From NCBI GenBank assembly GCA_013368445.1, contig JAACJO010000009.1, positions 806,001 to 870,000 on the forward strand: a stretch of 64,000 bases of DNA. Reading direction: 5' to 3'. Made by a program: the position numbers and the translations under genes. Shown piece by piece: positions 35,653 to 46,654 of the stretch. Positions within the stretch are counted from its first letter, which is position 1; each line of letters begins with the position of its first letter. Source of the DNA: Leucocoprinus leucothites (taxonomy: Eukaryota > Basidiomycota > Agaricomycetes > Agaricales > Agaricaceae). Below the pieces are notes generated by a model that saw only the letters and a program-made list of their open reading frames with translations, was not told the DNA's origin and ran no database searches.

Positions 35653-37051
35653 AGAAGAGGAGGAGTTGTGGCGACGCTTAGTTCATGTGTATAGGTGGCA
35701 AAAGAGACTTGTGGTTGTTGATTTGTGGCTTTAGAGTTCTTAGCAAAACGTTTATCGCGTACTCTTGTCAAGTACTGCTCGTGGTGTCGGTTTTCTTTCT
35801 TGACTGGTAATGTCCGAGAGGGACGAGGGCGCGAGGGCGCTAGTGACGTTTAAAGTTCGAGATTTGAGTCATTTGTTATATTTCAGCCTAAAAAGGTTTC
35901 GGTTTCAACGATGAATTAGAGCCTAAAGTTGTTTCTTGTATTTTGGTCCCCTCGAACATGACTAAGTATCATCGTGCTGCCCTTCATTTCAGAGCTGAGC
36001 GCGAGGTCAACTGAGTAGAAATTGACGCCGAGGCATCTGAGGCCGAGGCTCGAGTTTGGAGTCGGGTTAGCTTAATGTGGAAGTCCCCTTGTTCCTAAAA
36101 TGTCAATTTCTGCGTGGCAATCCCCATGTGGTTTTTCTTGTAAATTTCTGACGGAATAGGGTCGACGGAGGGGATCACCTGGTTGCCTCGGAAGCGCTGA
36201 TACTAGTGATGCCGCAAGTTTCATTTGCCGGGGGTATAGTGGTATGAAGATAAAATTTGCGTTCATAAAAACTGACAGCTCATTTGGCATCTGCGAAAGT
36301 TGGACGCTGAACATGAACGCTTGAGAGGAGGTACTGTTGGCAACGGCGAGGACGTCGTGACCGAGTGTGCCCCCGCCGACAGCCCCGCGAGAACGATCGG
36401 ATGTCATCAGACCCTCAGATGATAATTTTATGATCTGAGAAAGGATTAGGACCGAAAATACAAGAGTTTTCCCATGGAACAACTACTCTGTCAGGGCAGA
36501 TGATTAGCATTCGCTTTAACATGCTTTGGATTTACGCAACGATATGCTTAAAGATAAGGACAAAGTAAGGTTTCTCGGAGAGAGGGGCAGCCCATGGGGC
36601 AAAAGGAGGAATGAAAGCTGGAGGATATGCGGGTGTTCCGGCGGGAAGAGAGAGAGTTGCGCGTAATTAAAAATAGAGTGATAACGTAGCTGGAGATCAG
36701 AAGCACGAACGACTGTTCTTCTGTTCTTCTGGCAGGGTGTGGTGGCTGAGTCGGAAGCTTGAAGCGAGGCTGCGTCAGGACTGGGCGCATAAGAGAAATT
36801 TATTTGAGGTGTCTTGTAGTCGGTCACTAGGGGATTGGAGTGGCAGTTACCGAATCGCCGGACCTGATTGACTAAAAGAGATGTTACTTTGTGGGTGCCT
36901 TCCTACTTTGTTCCAATCGACTTTCAAGACATGGCTATAGAGGCGCTTAGCGAGATTCCTTTAAGTATTAGCTTCATCTCCCGGCGACTCATTCCTTGAT
37001 TCTTCCTCTCTTCCGTTTTTTCCTTCATCTCCCCTTCCTCCTCTTCGCACA
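35653..37051. other. Intergenic
   Basis: 1.4 kb between the exchanger and P450-3. Open frames on minus (36072-36482, with a hydrophobic start; 36516-36827) have no family resemblance or exon partners. I see no gene. Confidence 0.45.
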
Positions 37052-39435
37052 ATGCCCTCCACCCCTGTCCTTGTCGCCTCTGCCAGTCTCCTCCTCGCCG
37101 TCCTCGTCTGGCTCAGAAAGCCTAAAGCCTCAACGGCATCTCTTCCCCCTGGTCCCAAACCGATTCCAGTCTTGGGTAATGTGAGGGACCTCACTGCAAA
37201 GGAACTTTGGCTCCCCGCGCTTCAGTGGGCAAAAGACTATGGTCAGTAATCTTATTGGGCTGGGCGCCATTTCGCCGCATATATGCACGCTAATCTGACT
37301 TGCAAACTCTGTTCGTGCCGGCACTTTCTTTTCGTGTACCCACTTGGACAGGCGACGTGGTGTACCTTCATGTATTGGGACAGGGTCTCGTTTTCCTCAA
37401 TAGTCCTGAGGCGGCATTTGAGCTCCTCGACAAGCGCGGTGGCATTTACTCCGATAAGCCTCAGTTGGTAATGACTGGCGAACTGTGAGTTTCAGCTTTA
37501 CTTCTAGCTTTACTCCACATCATCTATCACGCCCCCGATCCTTCTTTTGCAACTTTACTTCTTTACACGTGGATTACTGACCCGCTTTCTCCGCTGTAGA
37601 TGTGGATGCAAGAATATGGTAGGTCTATCTATACTTTGGGTCGACACATCTCTGCTTCCCTGCATCGGATTGGGGTGCAGATGGCGTGGGTGCAGAATGG
37701 GGATTTGGGTCTTTATTTCCGTTTACCATAATTGATCGCTGACTACGTGTGTCTTTGTAGGTGGCGTTCACTTCGTATGGTGATCAGTCGAAACGTCAAA
37801 GGAGGCTAATGCACAAGGCCTTTGGGATGCAGGCTATCCCTGCATATTACCCCTTACTCCAGACGGAAACACTTGCGTTCCTCAGACGTCTGGCTGCGGA
37901 TCCCTCCAAATATGAGTCTCACACGAGACGATATGCTGGTGGCTTGACGCTCTCAGTTGTCTATGGTTACGAAGCCAAGTCCAATGAGGACCGATTCTTG
38001 CAGCTCGCAGAAGAGTGTGTGGATCTTTTGGCGAACCACATTGCCTCAGGAGGTGGTATTTGGCCCGTGGACATTATCCCCGCGCTACAGTATCTGCCAG
38101 ACTGGGTCCCCGGTGCTGGTTTCAAACGTAAAGCGCGGAAATGGAAGGCAAAGATGGAAGAGTTCGTGGAGAAACCGTATGAATTTGTCAAAAACAGTAT
38201 GGTACGTTCGACCTGAAACTGCGAGTATGTTTTATGTTCCTGAATTACCGCTTACAGACATCCGGAGATTATAAACCTTCATTCTGCTCGACCCTTCTTG
38301 AGGACGAAAAGTCCAAGGGCACAGAAAGCTTCGAGTTTGACCTGAAGTGGACAGCCAACTCTATGTATTCTGCAAGTGGCGATACTGTACGCTGTTCTTA
38401 TCTGCATCTCAGCTCCACTCTCTAACTTCTTTCTAGACTATTACGACTGTTTGCCATTTCATCATGGCGATGCTATCGTATCCTGAGGTTCTAATGAAGG
38501 CCCAGAAGGAGATTGATAACGTTGTTGGAACTGACAGACTACCGACGATTGCGGACCGAGACTCCTTGCCTTACAGTAAGACGCAACGTTATCTTTGGAG
38601 CTTACCGTACTGATCCTGGCGCCACCTCTAGTTCAAGCAGTTATGAGTGAATCGCTACGCTGGGGTGTCCCCGTGCCTCTGAGTAGGTTTTACCGTTGCA
38701 AATCTAGCTTTCTAAGTTGACCATCTCCCCAAGATCTTCCTCACCGGCTCATGGAAGACGATGTCTATAAGGGTATGCACATCCCCAAGGGATCATTGGT
38801 GAGTTATTCTGGCTCAGCATATGAAGCGTTCATAATCCTCTAACGCCTTCATCTCCGACGTGAAATAGGTCTTCGGAAACATCTGGTACGCTCCATCTGT
38901 TCTAGCGCGGTTTTTTATGATTCTAATAACGACTTGACAATAGGGCTATTACACGCGATGAGAGAATATACCCTGATCCTGAAGAGTTCAAGCCCGAAAG
39001 GTTTTTGGAAGAGGTTGATGCTGAGACCGCAAGGAGGAGAGACCCGAAGAACTACGTGTTCGGCTTCGGCAGGAGGTTCGTATAGACGCCTTGACACTCC
39101 ACGAGGAATACCAATCCTGATACTTCCATTCTCTTCTATCTAGACGCTGTCCCGGAGCTAACCTCGTCGACTCGTCTGTGTGGTTATTGATTGCGTCAAT
39201 AATTGCAACGATGAACATCACCAACACAGTGGATGAGAAGGGCAGGACCATCGAACCCAAATATGTTTTCGACAACTTCATTTTCAGGTATGTTACTGAG
39301 ATGGTTCTCTGTGGGTTCTGTGTCGCTCATCATGAGCCATGATACTATAGGACACCCAACTCATTCAAGTGTGATATCAGACCTCGTTCTGAGAAGGCAC
39401 TTGAGTTGATCAGACAATCTGAATTCGCATACTAG
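37052..39435 (+). CDS. Cytochrome P450 (P450-3)
   Basis: Microsomal monooxygenase. Short anchor MPSTPVLVASASLLLAVLVWL, hinge SLPPGPKPIPVLGN, VYLHVLGQGLVFLNSPEAA (strand 1 and helix B), QRRLMHKAFG on helix C, an F-G region with LQYLPDWVPGAGFKRKARKW, helix I SASGDTTITTVCHFIMAML (the usual acidic-Thr pair as GDTT), ExxR as ESLRW, PEEFKPERFL and haem loop FGFGRRRCPG. It ends LELIRQSEFAY with TAG at 39433-39435. Fifteen or so short exons, all in frame; the intron before NLPHRLMEDDVYKG needs an AAG acceptor (38731-38733). It differs from P450-2 and P450-4 in the helix C and tail blocks, so it belongs to another subfamily. Substrate unknown. Confidence 0.93.
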
Positions 39436-42400
39436 AGTTCACGGACATATCAATTTCTTCCTTGGATAAACCGCAATTGAAGCTGGGGACATACCTCAGG
39501 CTTCCTCACTCTCGTTCATTATTTGGTCAATGTGCATTGCAATCTGTTGTCTGTTTGTTTTTCTATCTCCCGCTGATTAGGAGTACAGTCATTCCATTCA
39601 TCCATTCATTCATAATATTCAACGTTTCAAAAAGTTTTTCAGTATCTCTATTCAATAATTTGTACACCCTCCCTCTTGATTTCATTCAGCACACTACACC
39701 TCGCGAGCTTTGTAAATGATGGATACCCGTTTCATGATATATACTCTGTGTTTCGATTCAGTATAGTTGTGTTGAGCACCGAATCGCAACATGGTGTCTA
39801 ATGTAATTCTAGCGCCCATTTGAACTTGTGACCTGGCCGCTGGGTCGGCGGGAATGATAAGATCAGCCAGGTATGAAAGAAGGTTTGCCAGTTTGCAGCT
39901 CTTCTGCTGATGTTGATATAATATGGTTGAATTTGAGAAGAACATAAGTTCTCTGAAGGTTCCACGGCGTGTACTTGGATCTGTCGTTCGGATAACGGAC
40001 TGACCGGGGACTTGATACTTCGGTCAGTATTTACGGCGCCGACGGTGTAGTCCTTTTAACGTCTTTTGGTACGACTTTCCGACGTGAGTGGTATGAGTAT
40101 GCGATGTTTATCATGGCGTGAGGAGGGTTAAATAGCATATTAGATTTAAAAGTATTTGAGGGACCCAGGCGGGCGCTGATGAAGACAGTGGAATGCGCCC
40201 AACCACTGATCAATCGGAAGAAAAAAACGAACGCCCGAGGTGTGTGTTGGCTCCTGCGATGAGAAGAAGTTTCTTGGCAGATAATGGATCAGAATTTAGT
40301 GCCAGAACTGTGCGTTGTGTTTCGAAAACCAGTTTGAATGATCCCATTCCGAGGCGTGGACACTGGGAGTTTGAGCCGGGAGTCAGCGTTCCGATGGTGT
40401 AGGAACTCTGTTCAGCGTTGGGTTTCTGTCTTTGTAGTAAATTTGGATGATCATTTGCTTGAGTCGGTGGTAGACGAGCCCAGACTGGAGTTGATGTCAT
40501 GCCCGAAAAAAAATCTCTCGAGTCCTTAGTTGATGATGCTCGGTAGCTTTTAATCTTACTGAGCTTCTCAAAGCATGGAGTCGAGACTCCTTCCCTGTAT
40601 TTAGCGATCGAGTCTGTCATACGGAACGCACATGTCGACATTATGGTATGTATGCGTCATCATACGTCTTTGTTCAATTGACCTAGACTCGGCGATAAGT
40701 TCGATTTCAAGGAGGGCCGGTCATGCGGCTTTCCGAGACTTCCATACCTCGGAAGGTCTTAGCGAGGGGGGAAGCCACGAGGCCGTTTGAGGCTACCAGA
40801 ACCGAAGTTGCTTCTAGGGCGATGAGGCGAAATGTGGCGCTAATGTTATGAAAAGCTCCGTGTCGTCGGGATAAAGATAGATGTATAATTGAGGATATTG
40901 TGGTGCGAATTTAAGTTTGCGGGGAGAGGGGATTGAGCTCCCTAACTTAACGTGTTTGCCTCCCGAGGGGGAATCTCTAGGGGAAAGAGAGAAGTTGTGT
41001 AGTAATGTTTATTTTAAGCCTCTAGTAATCTGGGCTCAGGCGATATGTTGTCCGAGCACGTCTCAAGATCTCATGGATAAGCCACAGGTTCGAGCTTTTC
41101 GTATCGAAAACTTGACTAGTAGGTCGTTTGCAGGGTTCCACTGATTTGGAAACATAGGAATTAGCTTCGGTTTTCGTCTTTGATGCAATTACAGGAAGGA
41201 CTGGTAGACGGTTTGTGGCAAGTTCGCTTTGGCGTCATCGATGTGATGCCCCGCATGCTCACATGGGATACTAACAATCCATATTGTGGCTTCTGCGCTG
41301 GACGTCTGGCAGGACGTGGATATGAATGTGTTTTGTCGTGGGTGAGCTTGAGATCGACATTGCCAATTGAAGACACAGAGTTCAGGCGCACGAGCAGGAA
41401 GTTGATCGGTATATGTCGTGGGTGATTTTGGGCGGCGGGAAGCTCAAAGCGAGAAGGTATTATCCGGCGGTTTTTGTTGCCGTAAAGCCATTGACGTCGG
41501 AATTCGAAGATAAATATGTTTTGAGCGGATGGGAATATGTTGTGTGATGCGCGGAGGGCTAGGAGAAGCTCGGCATGAGAAGATAATAAATCATAAAGTT
41601 GTTGAAAAGAAGAAAGGTTTATTTCTAAGGTTAATGTTCGGTAGGAGGTTGCTATGTGTTGGGTCCCACTGCAATCCGACTTGGTCCCCCTGGCTGTGGA
41701 GCGTGTCCGTATGCCGCCCTCAGCTGCCAGGTCGCGGTAGATTGTCGATGTGATCGGTCTCTTTTTTTGGAGTTCGCTATCAAATATCGAGTTGACTTCG
41801 TGTGTGACTTTCAAGGGAAGTTGGACAGCGAAAACCAGCTCCAACATCAGTATTTACTACCGCCACACCCGACGCCGTCAAAATCGCAAGGAGCAGGAGA
41901 GTCTAAGATGGATAGTCTCTTTTGCTGTGGCTGAAACACTGAGCCTTTAGTAGGACCATAATTTCGAGAAGCCAAGACTAAGGTTGTTGAATCAGGGTTT
42001 GGATGATTATTTGTGCGGTGAGAGGAGTACAATTGCAGGGTCGGTAGGTGGTTGTGAACTATCATCAGCTTCGGCAGCATCTCATCAAATATCTTTCCGA
42101 AGGGCCACTGTGACATCAGTCAGTGTGAGCGTCTCAAAGCCCGAGCGACCTGGAGGGCAGAACATGAATTTGCATATGGACATTTCCGCTGAGATCTTTT
42201 TTCGGGCAGAAATTGAGCTCGGGTTCACTATCAGAAAGTTCGGAGCCGGCGTAAATTGAGATCTTTTTGTGGATCATAAACATATTATTACGGGTTTCAG
42301 GCTTCGGTTTATACGACCAGGGTTCAGCGATCTTCGATTTGAAGAGAGGCCTTGAATTTCTTGCTTTGCTAGGTGTTATAAGCCGGAATCAATTGTTTAC

Positions 42401-43942
42401 TGAGGAAAAATAGACCTATAATCCCATAAAAACGGTGGTTTCTAGAGAAGAATGCGACTGGGACAGTTGAGGGGGCTGGGGAAGGTCCAGATACTGAAAC
42501 CGAAATTACCGGCATTTCAGGATCCCCTTTGAGCGTGCGCAGGCTCGCCAATAAAGTTCATGGAAAAATGTGGGGAGTTTTCCCCTTCGGTGTTATCCCC
42601 CGAGAGGATTGTTATCCTGTTGCAGACTTTTCTGCTGGCGGGCCGCGGGTGTCCGAGAATCAGATTGAGTCGCCGGGTGTTTGGCTAATCACAATCAAGA
42701 GTCCAGACTCCAGAGGAAGAGCAGTGAAGACTCGATTTGAGGCATAAACGGGCCGGAGAAACGGGAGTTCACTGGGATCCAAAGGCCCAAGGAGTTTTAG
42801 AAGCCCAGAAAGCTTGATACCACCCCGGAGCCATGTCGTGTGGTGTTGAACTGCGCAGACCTTGGCGGTTTATCACCCCCTTGATCAGTGAGACCAAGAG
42901 TAAGACGAGCGTAGGCATGGAAATAGGCGAGGTATGATGGATTATATCAGTAGGGTAGACTTGAAATGCGGTGGTAGCACATTGGAAGAGTTATCGGCAT
43001 TTCGGCAAGGACAACAGCAGGGAAGCCCCACTTGGTGCATTCGATGAAAGTTTTTAATCTAAATTCTGGCTTCAAGCCCGAGCTTGAATCATAGCTCAGC
43101 TTCGAAGCCCTTTTGAAAGCACGATGGAGAGCTCCGACGTCGACGTCAGATTTTTCGGGAGAGTTCGCACGTGGGAATTTTTGTATTTTCTGTCGGCGAC
43201 GATCGGCCTCGATAGCGGCTCGCCAAAGCTCGACTTACTTCGGCCCCGGTCCACTGGTACCTCTGACAGTTAAATTTGCCCGACTGTCACATCACAGTAT
43301 TCGATCTCTCGTCCAATTGCTCCCGAGGTTGAAGGTAAAAAGACAAGACTTCCAAGCAGATCTGTTTTATCTCTTACCATAATTCTCCAGTGCTCAGCAA
43401 GAGACCATCCGCTTGACATCAGTATCTTAGCAGCGAGAAAGTGTTACAGCTGATGTCCCATCCTGGTCTTTTACCCTCATGGCTGAGAGAGTGTTTCCCC
43501 ATGGTTTCTGTTCCCGAAATAAGACCCTGGGCGCTTTTTAATGAGGATAAACTCGGCTATCGCAATTTTATGTCACACCCCCCTCTTCTGCCGACATCCA
43601 GGACCGATGCCTACCTTTGGTGATTTTTCCCCGAGAAATCTTACGGTAGCGACAAGGATTGGAGTGCATCATTTTCTGGATCTCATTTTTTTCTCGCACG
43701 CCCGATCTCCACAGCAAATAGAAGGGCAGATCAGATTGCAATAATTATGTTCTCTGAGTGATGCCCATGATCTTAGCGCATCTTAGGGACGTCAGTGAGC
43801 GTGTCCATATGATTTGGTTTTCCCTGTTCCTTCTCTTTTTGTGTTTGCTACTTAAGCTCGGGGATTCTTTTGGATCAATCACAGTCCCCTTCCCTCTCCG
43901 ACTGGTCCTCCGCGAGCAACTCCCCCCAGGTGTAAATCCAAG
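39436..43942. other. Gene-poor region, 4.5 kb
   Basis: No recognisable gene. The longest open frame is on minus at 41161-41847 (228 codons). It has no domain, signal peptide or typical composition, and sits where splice-rich genes would be expected to have short exons; it could be an orphan gene or chance. Other frames (40210-40641 on minus, 42529-42747 and 43113-43382 on plus) are equally featureless. No transposon protein remnants were recognised. Confidence 0.5.
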
Positions 43943-45817
43943 ATGGCACTTAGCATGGTGGATATGAAATTTGATAACACGCTCGGGGCGTTGTTGGTGG
44001 GAGGATTGTGCGCGACAGCGTATGTGCTCCATTGACTCTTTTGTTTCTTGTATTGACCGAAACTCGAACTATAGACTCTACGGGGTGACTTGTGTGCAAA
44101 TGTACAGCTATTTTATCGGACGATCCAAGGATACACTGTATTTCAAGTGGATGGTGAGCACCTAGGGAGAGGGCAGCACAAAAATTCTGACAAGCGTTGG
44201 TACAATTGGACCTATAGATCGCGTCCCTCTGGTACGTCTCCCATCCCCCAAAGTTACCATGAACCATATTGAAGCAGATCTTATAGGGTCCTCGACACCT
44301 TCGACGCTGTCCTTAATGGCCATTTCCTCTATCATTACATGGTAACAAACTACTTGAATCCTACCGCCATGTTGAAGGTGGTGTGGAGTGTGATCGTGGG
44401 TTTCGCTGATCGTCCGTTGTAATTGCCTGCTCACCCAGATTATTACCAGACACATGTTGCCGCCACGGTAGGTCTCATTCTGGCCCGTGAAACGCGAATT
44501 TGCTAATAGTGTTCAAGTCCGTTTCCAATTTCATCATCAGGACTATGTTTGCTCACCGCGTCTTCTCATGTGAGGCGTTTTGGACTTTCATACCCCTTCA
44601 CTGCTAATAACGCGTTTACAGTGAGCAATAGAAACTGGTGGTTGACCACACTTATTGTAAGGAGTCGAGCCTCATTTTTTTTACTCCCATTCTAAATTCC
44701 AAATAGATGGTCGTTTCGTCACTGGACCTTGGTTCGTCATACTAATTTACCAGTAGCTGAAGACACTGACTCACGACTCTAACTTTACTTAGCTGTCGGC
44801 CTTGGTGAGCGAAGCCCTTCGTTTAACCACCTCTTGATCTTAACAGTACTGTACTTGAAGCCATCACCGTCAAAGCGTTCATGATCCAAGACTTCATGGA
44901 ACTTCAAGCCTTATCGGTATGTCTAGCCCGCACAATTGTTTTGCTCTTCCTTCCACTTATAATTCCTCAGAACCTGTTTTATCTCAGCTTTGCGTCGGGG
45001 ACGGGCTCTGACCTTCTTGTCGCTCTTTCTCTTTCTTTCTACCTGTGGAGGTCTCGCACTGGATTCCAACGGACGGACAACCTTATCCAAACCCTTATGA
45101 CATATGCGATCAATACTGGCCTTCTGGTCGCGTGAGTTAATGCTAATGCCGTTTAGATACGAGTATACCCATGGCTAATGTTTTTCAGCATCGACGCTGC
45201 GGCAGGAATGATCGCCTATATTGTTATGCCTCACAACTTTGTCTTCCTTGGTGAGTCACCGCGAATCCTTTCCAGTGGGATCAAGAGTGCTAACGTTCTG
45301 TGAAGGATTCTACTTACTGCTCAGCAAACGTGAGGCAAAAGTCACTCACATAGACAAACTATTGACTGACAATTTATTTCGACTCAGTCTACCTCAACTC
45401 GTATCTCGCAACGTGAGTTTACCTCCTTTTTGTACCCGGCGCAATGACCCCTGACATCTATGTTCGTACGCCAGTCTCAATGCTCGAGACGGCTTGCGCA
45501 AGACCATGGATGAACCCGTCTCTATTCACTTGTCGCATATCTCGGGATCTGGGGCTTCTCGGCGATTCCAAGAACCGGAGTTTACGCGGCCCAACGTCTC
45601 TGGTGAAAAGGTCGAGCTCTTTTTCTCTTCGAAGTGCCAATTGCCTACTGAACTGTTCATCCTCAGAGCCGAACTGAAACTATGGGGATCTCCGTCTCTA
45701 CCCTCGTGGATAGAAAGGTTGACGACTACACCGATCATGGTGCTGTGTCAGTGTAGTCTTCGGGTAAATCGATTCGTCGCAGTTAATCAATCTCCAACTG
45801 AACTTGTTCTTTCTTAG
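43943..45817 (+). CDS. DUF6534-type multi-pass membrane protein
   Basis: Integral membrane protein of a family greatly expanded in Agaricomycetes. Exon 1 (43943-44019) MALSMVDMKFDNTLGALLVG; exon 2 (44075-44153) LYGVTCVQMYSYFIGRSKDT; then IASLWVLDTFDAVLNGHFLY near 44218-44335; FIIRTMFAHRVF near 44530; AITVKAFMIQ from 44861; and the family hallmark RSRTGFQRTDNLIQTLMTYAINTGLLVA (45053-45133) followed by IDAAAGMIAYIVMPHNFVFL, FYLLLSKLYLNSYLATLNARD and a polar tail. About seven helices. Two introns require AAG acceptors (44858-44860, 45303-45305). The 3' end is uncertain: the frame stays open to 45817, but a splice after NVSGEKV is possible. Function of the family is unknown. Confidence 0.82.
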
Positions 45818-46654
45818 TCTCCTTTCATTCTCGGCCATCTTGCTATCTTGCAATATTTATGTGCATATAGATTACGGTCGTGGAAGTGCGACTGGCGTGA
45901 TATTCTAATCAGGGTCCACTATTCTACCTCTCGTCATCCGTCGTTCATTTGGGGTCCAAATCATTTTTGTGAGAAGAAAATGTATATTATTGGAGGGCTT
46001 CCACGATATTTTATTTTGTGTAGATACCTTTGGACTATCGTACTCTGTTGGACGGGATACCAAAAAGGCCTAGCTGCCATGAATACAGTTGTTTTGTAAA
46101 TAAAGCCCACCTGCGAAGCATCTGTTTAGAAGACAGCTCGGCGCAAGTGGAAACATCAAGGAAAGCATGGGAATTCTGTGTAAAGAATAGAAATCTATCG
46201 CCACTCAATCTTCAAATTTGTATATCCTTTCGCATTTAGAGGTATAATTGGCAAACAGGACTCTGAGGTCTATACAATCAGGACGTCTATTAGTATCACT
46301 CGACCGCGCTGGAATCTGCTCTTTGCTAGTCACTGGGCGCATCACGATGAGCTTCTTAGGTCTGAGGGAAGATTTAGCAGATCAGATGATAAGATAGTAA
46401 GTGACGCTCTGTCGCTTCAGGGCAGGTCTCAGATTGATGCAAACCGAAATCGAGATGACGCAGTTCTCTCGTTACTCTCTTGTCTCTCTCTCTACGGTCT
46501 ACCCCCGTCAGCAGGCTTCCCCAAACCCTAGATGCTGAAAATTTGAACTACTGCACTTCCCTTCTTTTCCATTTCTCTGCGGTTTGTCGAGCTTCTCCTT
46601 GTAACTTCTCAATAGTCCAAGATTTATTCTTGGTCCTTTCTTTCGTCAGTTCGC

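Noticed and set aside
36072..36482. 136-codon minus open frame with a signal-peptide-like start
   Set aside because: No family resemblance, no exon partner and unlike confirmed genes in structure; kept only as part of the intergenic note.
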